A stretch of DNA of 64,000 nucleotides from positions 1 to 64,000 of the forward strand of contig NZ_CP022736.1 of the NCBI RefSeq assembly GCF_002257565.1, given 5' to 3'. This DNA comes from Herbaspirillum sp. meg3. GTDB lineage: Bacteria; Pseudomonadota; Gammaproteobacteria; Burkholderiales; Burkholderiaceae_D. Within the stretch, counting starts at the first letter, position 1; every line of letters begins with the position of its first letter. The translations under genes and the position numbers were made by a program. Under the pieces are notes generated by a model. The model was not told where the DNA came from. It saw only the letters and a list, made by a program, of their open reading frames with translations, and did no database searches. Positions 25,250 to 33,610 of this stretch are shown here, piece by piece.

Positions 25250-26734
25250 ATGACCGAACTGAATCTCAACGAGACATTGCCCATCTGCGTCGCAGGTGAA
25301 TGGCGTCTGGGCGGCGGCGACCGTTACGCCACGCTGTACCCGGCTACCGGCGAAGCCGTCGCTTATCTGAACGCCGCCAGCGTGGCCGATGTCGAAGAAG
25401 CCATCGTCGGCGCCGACAAAGCCTTCCGCACCAGCGGCTGGGCCCAGAAGAAACCGCATGAACGCGCCATCGTCCTGTATCGCGTTGCGCAACTGATCCG
25501 CGAACGCGGCGAAGCGTTGGCGCAGCGCCAGCGTCTCGACAACGGCAAGCCGATCACCGAGACACGCAATCTGGTTGGCAGCGCTGCCGCGACCTTCCAA
25601 TTCTTTGCTGCCGCTTGCGAAACATTGGAAGAAACCATCACGCCGATGCGCGGCGACAACCTGACCATGAGCGTCTACGAAGCCATGGGTGTGGTCGCTG
25701 CGATCACGCCATGGAATTCGCCGATTGCCAGCGAAGCGCAAAAGATGGCGCCCGCACTGGCCGCCGGTAACGCCGTGGTGGTCAAGCCTGCCGAAGTCAC
25801 GCCGCTGATGGCGCTGGAACTGGCCAAGATCTGCGAAGAAGCCGGTGTGCCGAAAGGCCTCATCAGCGTGCTGCCCGGCAAGGGCTCCGTGATCGGCGAC
25901 GCCATCACGCTGCATCCGCTGGTCAAGCGCGTGTCCTTCACCGGCGGCACCACCACCGGCAAGCACATTGCCCACATCGCGGCCGACAAGATGATGCCGG
26001 TCTCGCTGGAACTGGGCGGCAAGTCGCCGACCATGGTGTTTGAAGACGCCGACATCGACCACGCCGTGGCCGGTGTGCTGTACGGTATTTTCAGCAGCTC
26101 GGGAGAATCCTGTATCGCCGGTTCGCGCCTGTTTGTGGCGCGCAGCATTTACGACAGCTTCATGGAACGTCTGGCCGCAGGCGCAGCTGCGTTGCGCGTC
26201 GGCGATCCGGCTGACGAACGCACGCAAATGGGCCCGCTGATCACTGCGCGCCATCGCGAAGGCATCGAATCCTACGTCTCCATCGGTGTCGCTGATGGCG
26301 GTCGTATCCGCACCGGTGGTACGCGTCTTGCAGGCGATCAGTTTGCGCGCGGTTACTACTACTCGCCGACCATCATCGAAGGCGTCACCAACGATCAGCG
26401 CATCTGTCAGGAAGAAATTTTCGGACCGGTGCTGGTGGCGATGCCGTTCGACAATGAAGAAGATTTGATCGCTCAAGCCAACGACAGCGTGTACGCATTG
26501 GCAGCCGGCATCTGGACGCGTGACTACAAGAAGGCATGGCGTTTCGGCCGTGCGGTGCAGGCCGGCAACGTGTGGATCAACACCTACAAGCAGTTTTCGA
26601 TTTCGACGCCGTTCGGGGGCTGGCGCGACAGCGGTCTGGGTCGCGAAAAGGGCCGTCTCGGCATCCTGCAGTACATGGAGCAGAAGAGCATGTATTGGGG
26701 ATTGAACGAGAACCCGCTGCCGTGGGCCGGCTAA
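25250..26734 (+). CDS. NAD(P)-dependent aldehyde dehydrogenase
   Basis: 494 residues, standard length. The catalytic set is complete: Asn156 in ITPWNSPIA, Lys179 in VVVKPAE, Glu254 in LELGGKSP and nucleophile Cys288 in SSGESCIAGSR. The FGPV motif and the C-terminal FGGWRDSGLGREKG segment fit the 2-hydroxymuconic-semialdehyde/betaine-aldehyde dehydrogenase branch. Most likely it oxidises an aldehyde from the preceding TPP enzyme or the ring-cleavage semialdehyde (inference). 19 bp after the aspartate dehydrogenase gene. Confidence 0.92.
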   Translation: MTELNLNETLPICVAGEWRLGGGDRYATLYPATGEAVAYLNAASVADVEEAIVGADKAFRTSGWAQKKPHERAIVLYRVAQLIRERGEALAQRQRLDNGKPITETRNLVGSAAATFQFFAAACETLEETITPMRGDNLTMSVYEAMGVVAAITPWNSPIASEAQKMAPALAAGNAVVVKPAEVTPLMALELAKICEEAGVPKGLISVLPGKGSVIGDAITLHPLVKRVSFTGGTTTGKHIAHIAADKMMPVSLELGGKSPTMVFEDADIDHAVAGVLYGIFSSSGESCIAGSRLFVARSIYDSFMERLAAGAAALRVGDPADERTQMGPLITARHREGIESYVSIGVADGGRIRTGGTRLAGDQFARGYYYSPTIIEGVTNDQRICQEEIFGPVLVAMPFDNEEDLIAQANDSVYALAAGIWTRDYKKAWRFGRAVQAGNVWINTYKQFSISTPFGGWRDSGLGREKGRLGILQYMEQKSMYWGLNENPLPWAG

Positions 26735-26798
26735 ATTAAATGCGTTAATCGCCGCCGCGACCGTGAAGCATGCGTCGGGCGGCAACAAGGAGCAAGAA

Positions 26799-27770
26799 AT
26801 GGATGTATTAGGAATCGACGAAATCACCTACGGCGCGGACGACATGCCCGCCTGCCGTCAGTTCTTCCTCGACTGGGGCATGACGTTGGCGCAAGGGAGC
26901 GCCGAGGCGTTGGTGTTCGAATCGCAAAACGGCTGCCGCGTGATCGTACGCAATAGCGCCGATCCGACTTTGCCGCCGGCCATCGAAGCCGGTCCGACCT
27001 TGCGTGAAGTGGTGTGGGGCGTATCGTCGACAGATGTGCTGCCGAAATTTGCGGAACGCATCAAGGATCAGCCGGGCTACATCAATGATGGCAAGCGCGT
27101 TGGCTGTACCGACCCAAATGGTCTGGCCATACGCTTTCAGGTTTCGCAAAAGCGCGACGTGCAAGTCGAGTGCGCCACCATGAACACCTGGAACGAAAAG
27201 AACCGCATCAACCAGCGCAGCCCGGTCTACGACCACGCCTCGCCGATCGAAGTCGGTCACGTGGTGTTCTTCGTCAAGGACGTCAAGGCCTGCGAAAAAT
27301 TCTACTGCGAGAACTTCGGCTTCGTGCCGTCCGACCGCTATCCGGAACGCGGCGCTTTCCTGCGCTGCGCCGACGTCGGCGGCCACCACGACATCTTCCT
27401 GTTGCAACCGCCGGAAGCACGTTCGGGCCTGAACCACGTCGCCTTCACCGTGCGCGATATTCACGAAGTCTTCGGCGGCGGCATGCACATGTCGCGCAAG
27501 GGCTGGGACACGCAATTGGGCCCGGGTCGTCATCCGATTTCGTCGGCGTATTTCTGGTACTTCAAAAACCCCGCCGGCGGCCTGATCGAGTATTACGCCG
27601 ATGAAGACCAGCTCGACGCCGACTGGGAGCCGCGCGATTTCGAACCGGGTCCGACGGTGTTCGCCGAATGGGCGATCGACGGCGGTATCGACGGCAATAC
27701 CCGCCGTCAAAAGAATGCACAAGGGCCGACAGGAAAATTCCTGACCGACCGTCAGCCGACACACAAGTAA
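26799..27770 (+). CDS. two-domain VOC protein, extradiol ring-cleavage dioxygenase
   Basis: 323 residues from the ATG at 26799 (AAGGAG 6 bases upstream). It has an N-terminal VOC domain without ligands (1-120) and a catalytic C-terminal VOC domain (150-270). The iron triad is His154 (EVGHVVFF), His213 (GLNHVAF) and Glu264 (LIEYYAD). The second-shell residues of BphC-type enzymes also appear, with matching spacing: His197 (GGHHDIF), His245 (GPGRHPISS) and Tyr254 (FWYF). This is strong evidence for meta-cleavage of a catechol-type ring rather than a mere glyoxalase fold. The diol substrate would come from the oxygenases at 27785 and 29556. Confidence 0.88.
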   Translation: MDVLGIDEITYGADDMPACRQFFLDWGMTLAQGSAEALVFESQNGCRVIVRNSADPTLPPAIEAGPTLREVVWGVSSTDVLPKFAERIKDQPGYINDGKRVGCTDPNGLAIRFQVSQKRDVQVECATMNTWNEKNRINQRSPVYDHASPIEVGHVVFFVKDVKACEKFYCENFGFVPSDRYPERGAFLRCADVGGHHDIFLLQPPEARSGLNHVAFTVRDIHEVFGGGMHMSRKGWDTQLGPGRHPISSAYFWYFKNPAGGLIEYYADEDQLDADWEPRDFEPGPTVFAEWAIDGGIDGNTRRQKNAQGPTGKFLTDRQPTHK

Positions 27771-27784
27771 TCGGAGCAAGTTAA

Positions 27785-28942
27785 ATGTCTTCTTTCAAAA
27801 TCGGTATTCTCGGCGCGGGCATTGGTGGTCTGACTGCCGCTATCGCGCTGCATCGCGCCGGCCATGATGTGGTCGTGTACGAACAGTCCAAGCAATTTCT
27901 GCGCGTCGGCGCTGACATCAATCTCACACCAAATGCTGTGCGTGCACTTGACGGTCTTGGCATCGCGGACGCTGTACGCCGTACCGCTGCGCGCCCGACC
28001 CATCGCATCAGCCGTACCTGGGACAGCGGTGAAGAAACCTCGCGTCTGGAAATGGGCGACACCGCCGAGAAGAAATACGGCGCACCGCAACTGACCATCC
28101 ATCGCGCCGATTTGCTGACGGCGCTGGCGGAAGTGTTCCCGTCCGAGCGTGTGCAGTTCGCCAAGCGTGCCGAAGCGATTGTGGAAGATGCACAAGGCAT
28201 CACACTGAGCTTCACCGACGGCACTACCGACAAGGTCGACGTGCTGATCGGCGGCGACGGCATTCACTCCGCCGTGCGCAGCGCCATGTTCGGCAAGGAA
28301 AGCCCGCGTTTCACCGGCGTGGTTGCGTTCCGCGCCGTGATCCCGGCCGACAGCGTGGCGCAGGTGCCGAACCTGCAAGCTTTCACCAAATGGTGGGGCC
28401 CGAATGCGGAAAGCCAGATCGTCACTTTCCCGCTTAACTGCGGCAAAGACATTTTCATCTTCGCGACCACTGCGCAAGAAACCTGGCACCTCGAATCGTG
28501 GACCACACCGGGCAGCGTGCAGGAACTGCGCGACAGCTACGCCGGTTTCCATCCAGACGCCACCGCGCTGCTGGACGCCTGCGATGAAGTGTTGAAGACC
28601 GCGCTGTACGAACGTGATCCGCTGCCGCACTGGTCCAAGGGTCACATGACACTGCTGGGCGACGCCAGCCATCCGATGATGCCGTTCATGGCGCAAGGCG
28701 CCGGCATGGCGATTGAAGATGCCGTGGTGCTGGCGCGCTGCCTGGAAAAAGTGACGACCGTCGGCGGTATCGATGAGGCGCTGCAAACCTATCAGGAACT
28801 GCGTCTGGAACGCACCAGCAAGATCCAGATCGGTTCGCGCGGCAACAACTGGCTGCGTGAAGGCGGCAATGCGGATTGGGTGTACGGCTACGACGCCTGG
28901 TCGGTTCCGCTTGAAGTGGAAACTGACGCCGAAACGGTCTGA
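27785..28942 (+). CDS. FAD-dependent aromatic monooxygenase (salicylate hydroxylase-like)
   Basis: 385 residues of the class A flavin hydroxylases. GAGIGGLTAAIALHRAGHDV (residues about 9-28) is the FAD dinucleotide fold, GGDGIHSAVRSAMF near 155 the DG motif binding FAD and NADPH, and LLGDASHPMMPFMAQGAGMA near 284 the second FAD motif. The closest remembered relatives are salicylate 1-hydroxylase and 3-hydroxybenzoate 6-hydroxylase. It would hydroxylate an aromatic or pyridine ring carboxylate before cleavage by the 26799 product. 14 bp after that gene. Confidence 0.9.
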   Translation: MSSFKIGILGAGIGGLTAAIALHRAGHDVVVYEQSKQFLRVGADINLTPNAVRALDGLGIADAVRRTAARPTHRISRTWDSGEETSRLEMGDTAEKKYGAPQLTIHRADLLTALAEVFPSERVQFAKRAEAIVEDAQGITLSFTDGTTDKVDVLIGGDGIHSAVRSAMFGKESPRFTGVVAFRAVIPADSVAQVPNLQAFTKWWGPNAESQIVTFPLNCGKDIFIFATTAQETWHLESWTTPGSVQELRDSYAGFHPDATALLDACDEVLKTALYERDPLPHWSKGHMTLLGDASHPMMPFMAQGAGMAIEDAVVLARCLEKVTTVGGIDEALQTYQELRLERTSKIQIGSRGNNWLREGGNADWVYGYDAWSVPLEVETDAETV

Positions 28943-28953
28943 GGGGCTGAGTG

Positions 28954-29289
28954 ATGAGCGACACCGACAACAAGTCTGACCTGATGCTGCTGACCGTGCT
29001 GCTCAAGCACGATCAGTCGAAAAATCTGGAAGACATCCAGGCGCACATGAAGAAGGTGGGCTGGTGGGATCGCTTTCCCGTCGAAGGCACGCGCGTGGTG
29101 TCGTGGACCGTGGCCATGGGCCTGGGCCAGATCGTCACGCTGGAACTACCGCCGGCCTTGCTGCCGCTGGTGAACGTGGAGCTGGAACGCTCCGCCTGGG
29201 GCGTGTTCCGCACGGAATGCTACCCGACTTACGATTTTGTACCTGTGCGTGAGCGTATTCGCGAGCGCGTCAAGAATGGAGGCCAATAA
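28954..29289 (+). CDS. small conserved-looking protein of unknown function
   Basis: 111 residues from the ATG at 28954 (GAGGGG upstream). No signal peptide or membrane segment. The sequence is compact and mixed alpha/beta (DLMLLTVLLKHDQSKNLEDI, WWDRFPVEGTRVVSWTVAMG) and may adopt a ferredoxin-like monooxygenase/Dabb-like fold, which I cannot verify. The stop overlaps the next ATG by one base, and it is sandwiched between two oxygenase genes, so it is probably an accessory or product-handling protein of the pathway. Confidence 0.75.
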   Translation: MSDTDNKSDLMLLTVLLKHDQSKNLEDIQAHMKKVGWWDRFPVEGTRVVSWTVAMGLGQIVTLELPPALLPLVNVELERSAWGVFRTECYPTYDFVPVRERIRERVKNGGQ

Positions 29290-29522
29290 TGGTTGCAACA
29301 GTCACAGAGGTTTATCTCAATCCGCATCAGGCGCGTCGTCGTGCGCCGACCCAGTATGAAGATCTGCTGGGTGATTCCATCGAGCGCGCGTATGGCTCGG
29401 GCATCACCGAGCTGGCCGCGCTGGTGGCGCATCTGAATCGCACCGGCCCCGGCTGTCCGTACAACAACGGCGTCTGGACGGAAGCCAATTATCAAGAAGA
29501 GATTGCTCGCCTGGCAGCTTAA
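29289..29522 (+). CDS. 77-residue protein, recombinase-like helix-turn-helix type
   Basis: A short protein starting with ATG overlapping the previous stop codon. It is mostly helical (DLLGDSIERAYGSGITELAA, then LVAHLNRTGPGCPYNN, ending TEANYQEEIARLAA). The second half, where a helix is followed by a tight turn and NNGVWTEANYQEEI, resembles the recombinase-like helix-turn-helix domain seen in small proteins next to Rieske oxygenase genes. Whether it binds DNA or serves the oxygenase is unknown. 33 bp before the Rieske gene. Confidence 0.72.
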   Translation: MVATVTEVYLNPHQARRRAPTQYEDLLGDSIERAYGSGITELAALVAHLNRTGPGCPYNNGVWTEANYQEEIARLAA

Positions 29523-29555
29523 GCCGGCAGCCAGCCTACCTCAGGAGAAATAGCA

Positions 29556-30602
29556 ATGAGAACGACAGCCAATGATCCAGTCGATGCGGTCCTCGCCGTT
29601 GGATTGAAAGATTTGTGGTACCCGATTTGCCCATCTGAATTCGTCGCCGAGCGCCCTGTGTCGCTGCGCCGTCTGGGCAAGAAGTTTGTACTCTGGCGTG
29701 AAGCCAACGGCACCTTGCACGCGCTGGAAGATCACTGTCCGCACCGCGGCGCGCCGCTGTCCATGGGTATCGCCATGGGCGACCGCATCGCCTGCGGCTA
29801 CCACGGCGTGCAAGTGCGTTTTGACGGCGTCGTCATGAGCGTGCCTGGCAGCCCTGGCTGCAAACTGGAAGGCGCCAAAGCCACCCGTTCGTATCACGTC
29901 ACCGAAGCCTGCGGCGCGATCTTCTTGTTCAACGCCAGCAGCGACATCGCCGAACCGCCGCCGCTGCAATTGCCGGAAGAACTGACCAGCCCTGAGTATT
30001 CCAACTTCCTCTGCTACACCGAATGGAAGGGCGACTACCGCTATGTGCTGGACAACGTCATGGATCCGATGCACGGCACCTTCCTGCACAAGCAATCGCA
30101 CTCGATGGCCGAAGGCGACAACACCGCCTCGTTCGGCATCCGTGAGACCGACATCGGCTTCATCTTCGAAAAAGAAGGCCAGCGCGACGTCAACTTCGAC
30201 TGGACCGAATGGGCCGACACCGGTCTGCACTGGATGCGTCTTGCGATCCCGTATCCGAAGACCGGCGGCCCTGGCGGCAGCTTTTACATTGTCGGCAGCT
30301 ACACGCCTATCGTCGACAACATCGCTGCCGTCTTCCACTGGCGTTGCCGCAAGCTGACCGGCTGGCAAAAAGACACCTGGCGCTTCCTCTATCGCAACCG
30401 TCTGGAAGCGCGTCACTGGAACGTGCTGGAGCAAGACCGTGCCGTGCTCGAAGTAATGGAACCGGACGCCAACCAGCGCGAAATGCTGTATCAGCACGAC
30501 ATGGGCATCGTCCGTCTGCGCCGTCATATGCGCAACCTCGCCAAGGAGCAACTGGCGAAGGAAGAAGCCGCGCAGGAAAGCAAATCGGCAAAGGCAGCGT
30601 AG
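29556..30602 (+). CDS. Rieske non-heme iron aromatic ring oxygenase, alpha subunit
   Basis: 348 residues. The Rieske cluster is CPHRGAP (Cys61, His63) and CGYHG (Cys80, His83), and the mononuclear iron site is DPMHGTFLH (His173, His178, with the bridging Asp170). The short length with no beta subunit beside it, plus a VanB-type reductase downstream, places it with class IA/VanA-type oxygenases, which O- or N-demethylate or hydroxylate aromatic acids. AGGAGAAATAGC precedes the ATG. It likely acts before the flavin monooxygenase and extradiol dioxygenase (inference). Confidence 0.94.
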   Translation: MRTTANDPVDAVLAVGLKDLWYPICPSEFVAERPVSLRRLGKKFVLWREANGTLHALEDHCPHRGAPLSMGIAMGDRIACGYHGVQVRFDGVVMSVPGSPGCKLEGAKATRSYHVTEACGAIFLFNASSDIAEPPPLQLPEELTSPEYSNFLCYTEWKGDYRYVLDNVMDPMHGTFLHKQSHSMAEGDNTASFGIRETDIGFIFEKEGQRDVNFDWTEWADTGLHWMRLAIPYPKTGGPGGSFYIVGSYTPIVDNIAAVFHWRCRKLTGWQKDTWRFLYRNRLEARHWNVLEQDRAVLEVMEPDANQREMLYQHDMGIVRLRRHMRNLAKEQLAKEEAAQESKSAKAA

Positions 30603-30606
30603 GTAG

Positions 30607-31041
30607 ATGACTACGCAGATGACTACGCCGATGACGACAGTGCGTCACGTCAAGACCGGCAAGGTGGCCGAGCTGGCCACCGCAACCTGGTCCAATTGCC
30701 TTGTGATCGGCAATGAGATTTCCATGTCGGGCATGACCGCGCATCCGGCTTCGCGCAACAGCGTTCTATCGACTTATGAGCAGACGCTGGTGGTGCTGGG
30801 CAAGGTGCGCGATCTGGTGGAAGCGGCCGGCGGCACATTGGGCAGCATCTACAAGCTGGTGATTTACGTGAAGGATATTGCGGACAAGGACGAAGTGGGT
30901 CGCGCGCGCCGCGATTTCTTCAAGGCACCTTATCCGTGTTCGACGCTGGTGGAAGTCAGCGGTCTGGTGTTTCCCGAATTGACGGTCGAGATCGATGCAT
31001 TCGCGCGGCTCGACATCGATTTGCAGCAAGCAGTGAATTAA
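30607..31041 (+). CDS. Rid-family (YjgF/YER057c/UK114) protein lacking the catalytic Arg
   Basis: 144 residues of the Rid fold; alternative starts at 30619 or 30631 would trim four or eight residues. The family signature region reads APYPCSTLVEVSGLVFPELT then VEIDAFA. In archetypal RidA the corresponding stretch is PxRSxV, with an Arg that binds the imine carboxylate; here that position is Cys111. The protein thus belongs to another Rid subfamily and should not be assumed to be an enamine/imine deaminase. It may act on a ring-opened tautomer. 4 bp after the Rieske gene. Confidence 0.83.
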   Translation: MTTQMTTPMTTVRHVKTGKVAELATATWSNCLVIGNEISMSGMTAHPASRNSVLSTYEQTLVVLGKVRDLVEAAGGTLGSIYKLVIYVKDIADKDEVGRARRDFFKAPYPCSTLVEVSGLVFPELTVEIDAFARLDIDLQQAVN

Positions 31042-31060
31042 CAAATTCAATAGGTTCAGT

Positions 31061-32011
31061 ATGAGCAGCTCTCTTCTTTCCGTCCGTGTCCAGGCCATGC
31101 GCTTCGAAGCGCAGGGCATCGTCAGCGTCGAGCTGGTGTCGCCTGAAGGCGCAGAGTTGCCCGCCTTCGAAGCCGGTTCGCACATCGACCTGCATCTGGC
31201 CAACGGCATCGTGCGCAGCTATTCGCTGCTGAACGCCCCGGCCGAGCGTCATCGCTATGTGGTCGGCGTGCTCAACGATCGCAACAGCCGCGGCGGTTCG
31301 CGTTATGTACACGAGCAACTGCGTGTCGGAGCGACGCTGACGATTTCAGCGCCGCGCAATAATTTCCCGGTTGACGAGAGCGCCGCACATTCGGTGCTGA
31401 TCGCCGGCGGCATCGGCATCACGCCGATCTCCTGCATGCTCAATTACCTGCGCGGCAAGGGCAAGTCGGCCGAGCTGCTGTACTGCGCGCGCTCGCGTGC
31501 GGAGGCCGCGTTTGCCAACGAGCTGCTGCAACAGCCGGACGTGAACAGCCACTTCGACGCCGAGAAAGGTGCGCCGCCGGACCTGCGCGCTTTCCTCGCG
31601 AGCAAGCCGAAGGACGCGCATTTCTACTGCTGCGGCCCGACGCCGATGCTCAACGCCTTCGAAGCGATTTGCGCCGAACTCAATCTGCCCAACGTGCACA
31701 TTGAGCGTTTCGCGGCAGCCGAAAACGTCGAAGCCGTACAAGGCGATGAATACGTCGCTGAACTGGCGCGCAGCAAGAAGTCGGTCACGGTACCGGCCGG
31801 TAAATCCTTGCTGGATGCGCTGCTGGATGCTGGTCTTGACGTCGACCACAGCTGCCGCGAAGGCGTCTGCGGTGCCTGTGAAACCAAGGTGCTTGAAGGC
31901 GAACCGGAACATCGCGATGGTGTGCTGAGCAAGGCAGAAAAAGCCTCGAACAAGATGATGATGGTGTGCGTGTCCGGATGCAAAGGACGCCGCCTGGTAC
32001 TGGATTTGTAG
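31061..32011 (+). CDS. VanB/phthalate-dioxygenase-reductase-type ferredoxin reductase
   Basis: 316 residues with three domains: FMN/FAD-binding barrel (RSYSLLNAP, residues 52-60), NAD-binding domain (AGGIGITPISCMLNYLRGKG near 115-134, CCGPTPM near 190) and C-terminal plant-type 2Fe-2S domain with Cys265, Cys270, Cys273 and Cys303 (CREGVCGAC, then MVC). It passes electrons from NAD(P)H to the Rieske oxygenase encoded at 29556. Last gene of the cluster. A structured repeat and a strong terminator follow. Confidence 0.94.
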   Translation: MSSSLLSVRVQAMRFEAQGIVSVELVSPEGAELPAFEAGSHIDLHLANGIVRSYSLLNAPAERHRYVVGVLNDRNSRGGSRYVHEQLRVGATLTISAPRNNFPVDESAAHSVLIAGGIGITPISCMLNYLRGKGKSAELLYCARSRAEAAFANELLQQPDVNSHFDAEKGAPPDLRAFLASKPKDAHFYCCGPTPMLNAFEAICAELNLPNVHIERFAAAENVEAVQGDEYVAELARSKKSVTVPAGKSLLDALLDAGLDVDHSCREGVCGACETKVLEGEPEHRDGVLSKAEKASNKMMMVCVSGCKGRRLVLDL

Positions 32012-32020
32012 GAGCTTCCG

Positions 32021-32103
32021 ATAAAGCATCGCTAGCCGCGTTGCGCCAACTTGCCGTGCATTTGCACTGTCTGCGTTGACGCGCCTTGCTATCGATACTT
32101 TCT
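32021..32103 (-). repeat. structured intergenic repeat, copy A
   Basis: Read on the minus strand, a 55-nt core begins GCAAGGCGCGTCAACGCAG and ends GGCGCAACGC with a hairpin GTGC-AAAT-GCAC in the middle. It is closed by outer arms 32088-32103 and 32021-32036 that pair at 13 of 16 positions. The core matches copy B at about 42 of 55 positions, counted by eye. It lies between the last catabolic gene and its terminator. Confidence 0.75.
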
Positions 32104-32124
32104 CGAAACCTCTGAGTAGTGTTC

Positions 32125-32160
32125 TCAAAAATGCCCACAAGCGTCGGGCATTTTTTTGAG
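32125..32160 (+). terminator. intrinsic terminator of the catabolic cluster
   Basis: CTCAAAAATGCCC and GGGCATTTTTTTGAG form a stem around a 9-nt loop ending in seven T. It is the first strong terminator after the 18-gene cluster, about 120 bp beyond the reductase stop codon. Confidence 0.93.
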
Positions 32161-32224
32161 CCCGAACATTTTTGTGGAACGTTGATTCATGGGTGAAACA
32201 AAGGCCTGATTCGACGCTCCGCGA

Positions 32225-32327
32225 AGAGCCGCTAACAACGCACCGCTGGCAAGGCGCGCCGACGCAGACAGTACGCGAGTACGGCAAGGAGAAGCAACGC
32301 CGCCAGCGGTGTGTTGTTAGTGGCTCT
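32225..32327 (+). repeat. structured intergenic repeat, copy B
   Basis: Outer arms 32225-32250 and 32302-32327 (26 nt each) pair along their whole length; the two departures from Watson-Crick are G-T, which pair in RNA. The core 32249-32303 begins GCAAGGCGCGCCGACGCAG, carries the mini-hairpin GTAC-GCGA-GTAC with a GNRA-type loop and ends GCAACGCCGC. It lies just upstream of the porin gene and its RBS. Confidence 0.85.
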
Positions 32328-32410
32328 ACAGGATTCACCTTTCATCGGCGCGGGGCAGATGAGAGCAGTGAACGCGGCGTCAGCCGTGCTTAATTGAAGG
32401 GGAGTTTTTC

Positions 32411-33496
32411 ATGAAGAAGGTACTCTTTGCCGTCGCCGCCACCGGCTTCGCGGCAAGCGCATTCGCCCAGAGCAACGTGACGATCTACGGCAGTCTGGAC
32501 GCAGGCGTGGCATACATCAACAACCTCGGCGGCGGTTCCGTTACTCGTCTGGACCAGGGCACCATGCAGCCGGACCGTATCGGTTTCCGCGGTAGTGAAG
32601 ATCTGGGCGGTAACCTGAAGGCCAACTTCCAATTGGAAACCGGCTTCTACACCGACACCGGTAGCCAGCCGACTGCCGGCAAACTGTTCAATCGCTACAG
32701 CACCGTCGGCCTGTCCGGCGACTTCGGCGCGGTGGTGATGGGCCATATGCCCGACATCGTGTTTGACTATGTCGGCAAGCTGTCCAACGGCTATCAACTG
32801 ACCAACTGGTACCTGTTCCACCCGGGTAACCTGGACAGCCTGGCCAACACCTATCAGTCCGACAATGCAGTGCGCTACACCACGCCGACCTGGTCGGGCT
32901 TTCAGGCAAGTGCGATGTACGGTTTCGGCGAAGTGGCAGGCGACAGCGGCAACGGCCGCAACATCAGCACCGGCGCAAGTTACACCAATGGCCCGTTGCG
33001 CGCAGCGTTCGCTTATTCCAAGCTGAACAATCGCGCCGCCGGCTATGCAGGTGCATTCCTGTCGAGCGTCGGCCTGGGTACCGCCGCTACCGTCTTCAAC
33101 AGCCTGACGACAACTGCCGGCGGTATCGGCTACACCATCGGCAACGTGCGTCTGAACACCGACTACACGCAAGTCAAGATCGCGTTGCCTACCGGCCGGA
33201 CACCGAAACAGAAGAACTTCGATCTGGGTGCAGCATGGCGTTATGCAACTGCTGACACGCTCAACGTCGGTTACAGCTTGTCCAAGCTGGAAGGCGCACG
33301 CTGGAACACAGTCAGCCTGAGCAACGTGCATGCCTTGTCCAAGCGCACTGAGCTGTACGCGCAAGTGGCGTACCAACGTGCAGGCGGCGATGCGAAGTTT
33401 GCCGTCATGAACGGTACTGGTGCAGGCGGCGCAACCGGCGTGTCCGGTGGTTCCGGGCAGATGGTGACAACTCTGGGCATGCATCACTCGTTCTAA
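32411..33496 (+). CDS. general outer-membrane porin (Burkholderiales OmpC type)
   Basis: 361 residues. Signal peptide MKKVLFAVAATGFAASAFA, mature N-terminus QSNVTIYGSLDAGVAYINN typical of betaproteobacterial trimeric porins, and a C-terminal Phe (LGMHHSF) as required for barrel insertion. Motifs such as RIGFRGSEDLGGNLKANFQL are shared across the family. It allows diffusion of small hydrophilic solutes, possibly including the substrate of the cluster just upstream. GAAGGGGAG precedes the ATG. Structured repeats lie on both sides, and a terminator follows at 33572. Confidence 0.94.
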   Translation: MKKVLFAVAATGFAASAFAQSNVTIYGSLDAGVAYINNLGGGSVTRLDQGTMQPDRIGFRGSEDLGGNLKANFQLETGFYTDTGSQPTAGKLFNRYSTVGLSGDFGAVVMGHMPDIVFDYVGKLSNGYQLTNWYLFHPGNLDSLANTYQSDNAVRYTTPTWSGFQASAMYGFGEVAGDSGNGRNISTGASYTNGPLRAAFAYSKLNNRAAGYAGAFLSSVGLGTAATVFNSLTTTAGGIGYTIGNVRLNTDYTQVKIALPTGRTPKQKNFDLGAAWRYATADTLNVGYSLSKLEGARWNTVSLSNVHALSKRTELYAQVAYQRAGGDAKFAVMNGTGAGGATGVSGGSGQMVTTLGMHHSF

Positions 33497-33571
33497 ATCT
33501 ACTCGCGATCTCACTGCGAGGTCGTAAGCAGATTCACGTTGTAGTCAGTTCAGTAGTTCATGTAGCAATGC

Positions 33572-33607
33572 AACCCGGCGCCGACCGACATCCCGGCGCC
33601 GGTTTGT
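33572..33607 (+). terminator. intrinsic terminator after the porin gene
   Basis: AACCCGGCGCC (33572-33582) pairs with GGCGCCGGTT (33595-33604) with one bulged C, followed by TTTGTTTA. It lies 75-110 bp beyond the porin stop codon. Confidence 0.8.
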
Positions 33608-33610
33608 TTA

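Noticed and set aside
30607..31041. Annotating the Rid protein as a RidA imine deaminase
   Set aside because: The signature Arg is replaced by Cys111, so the activity cannot be assumed.
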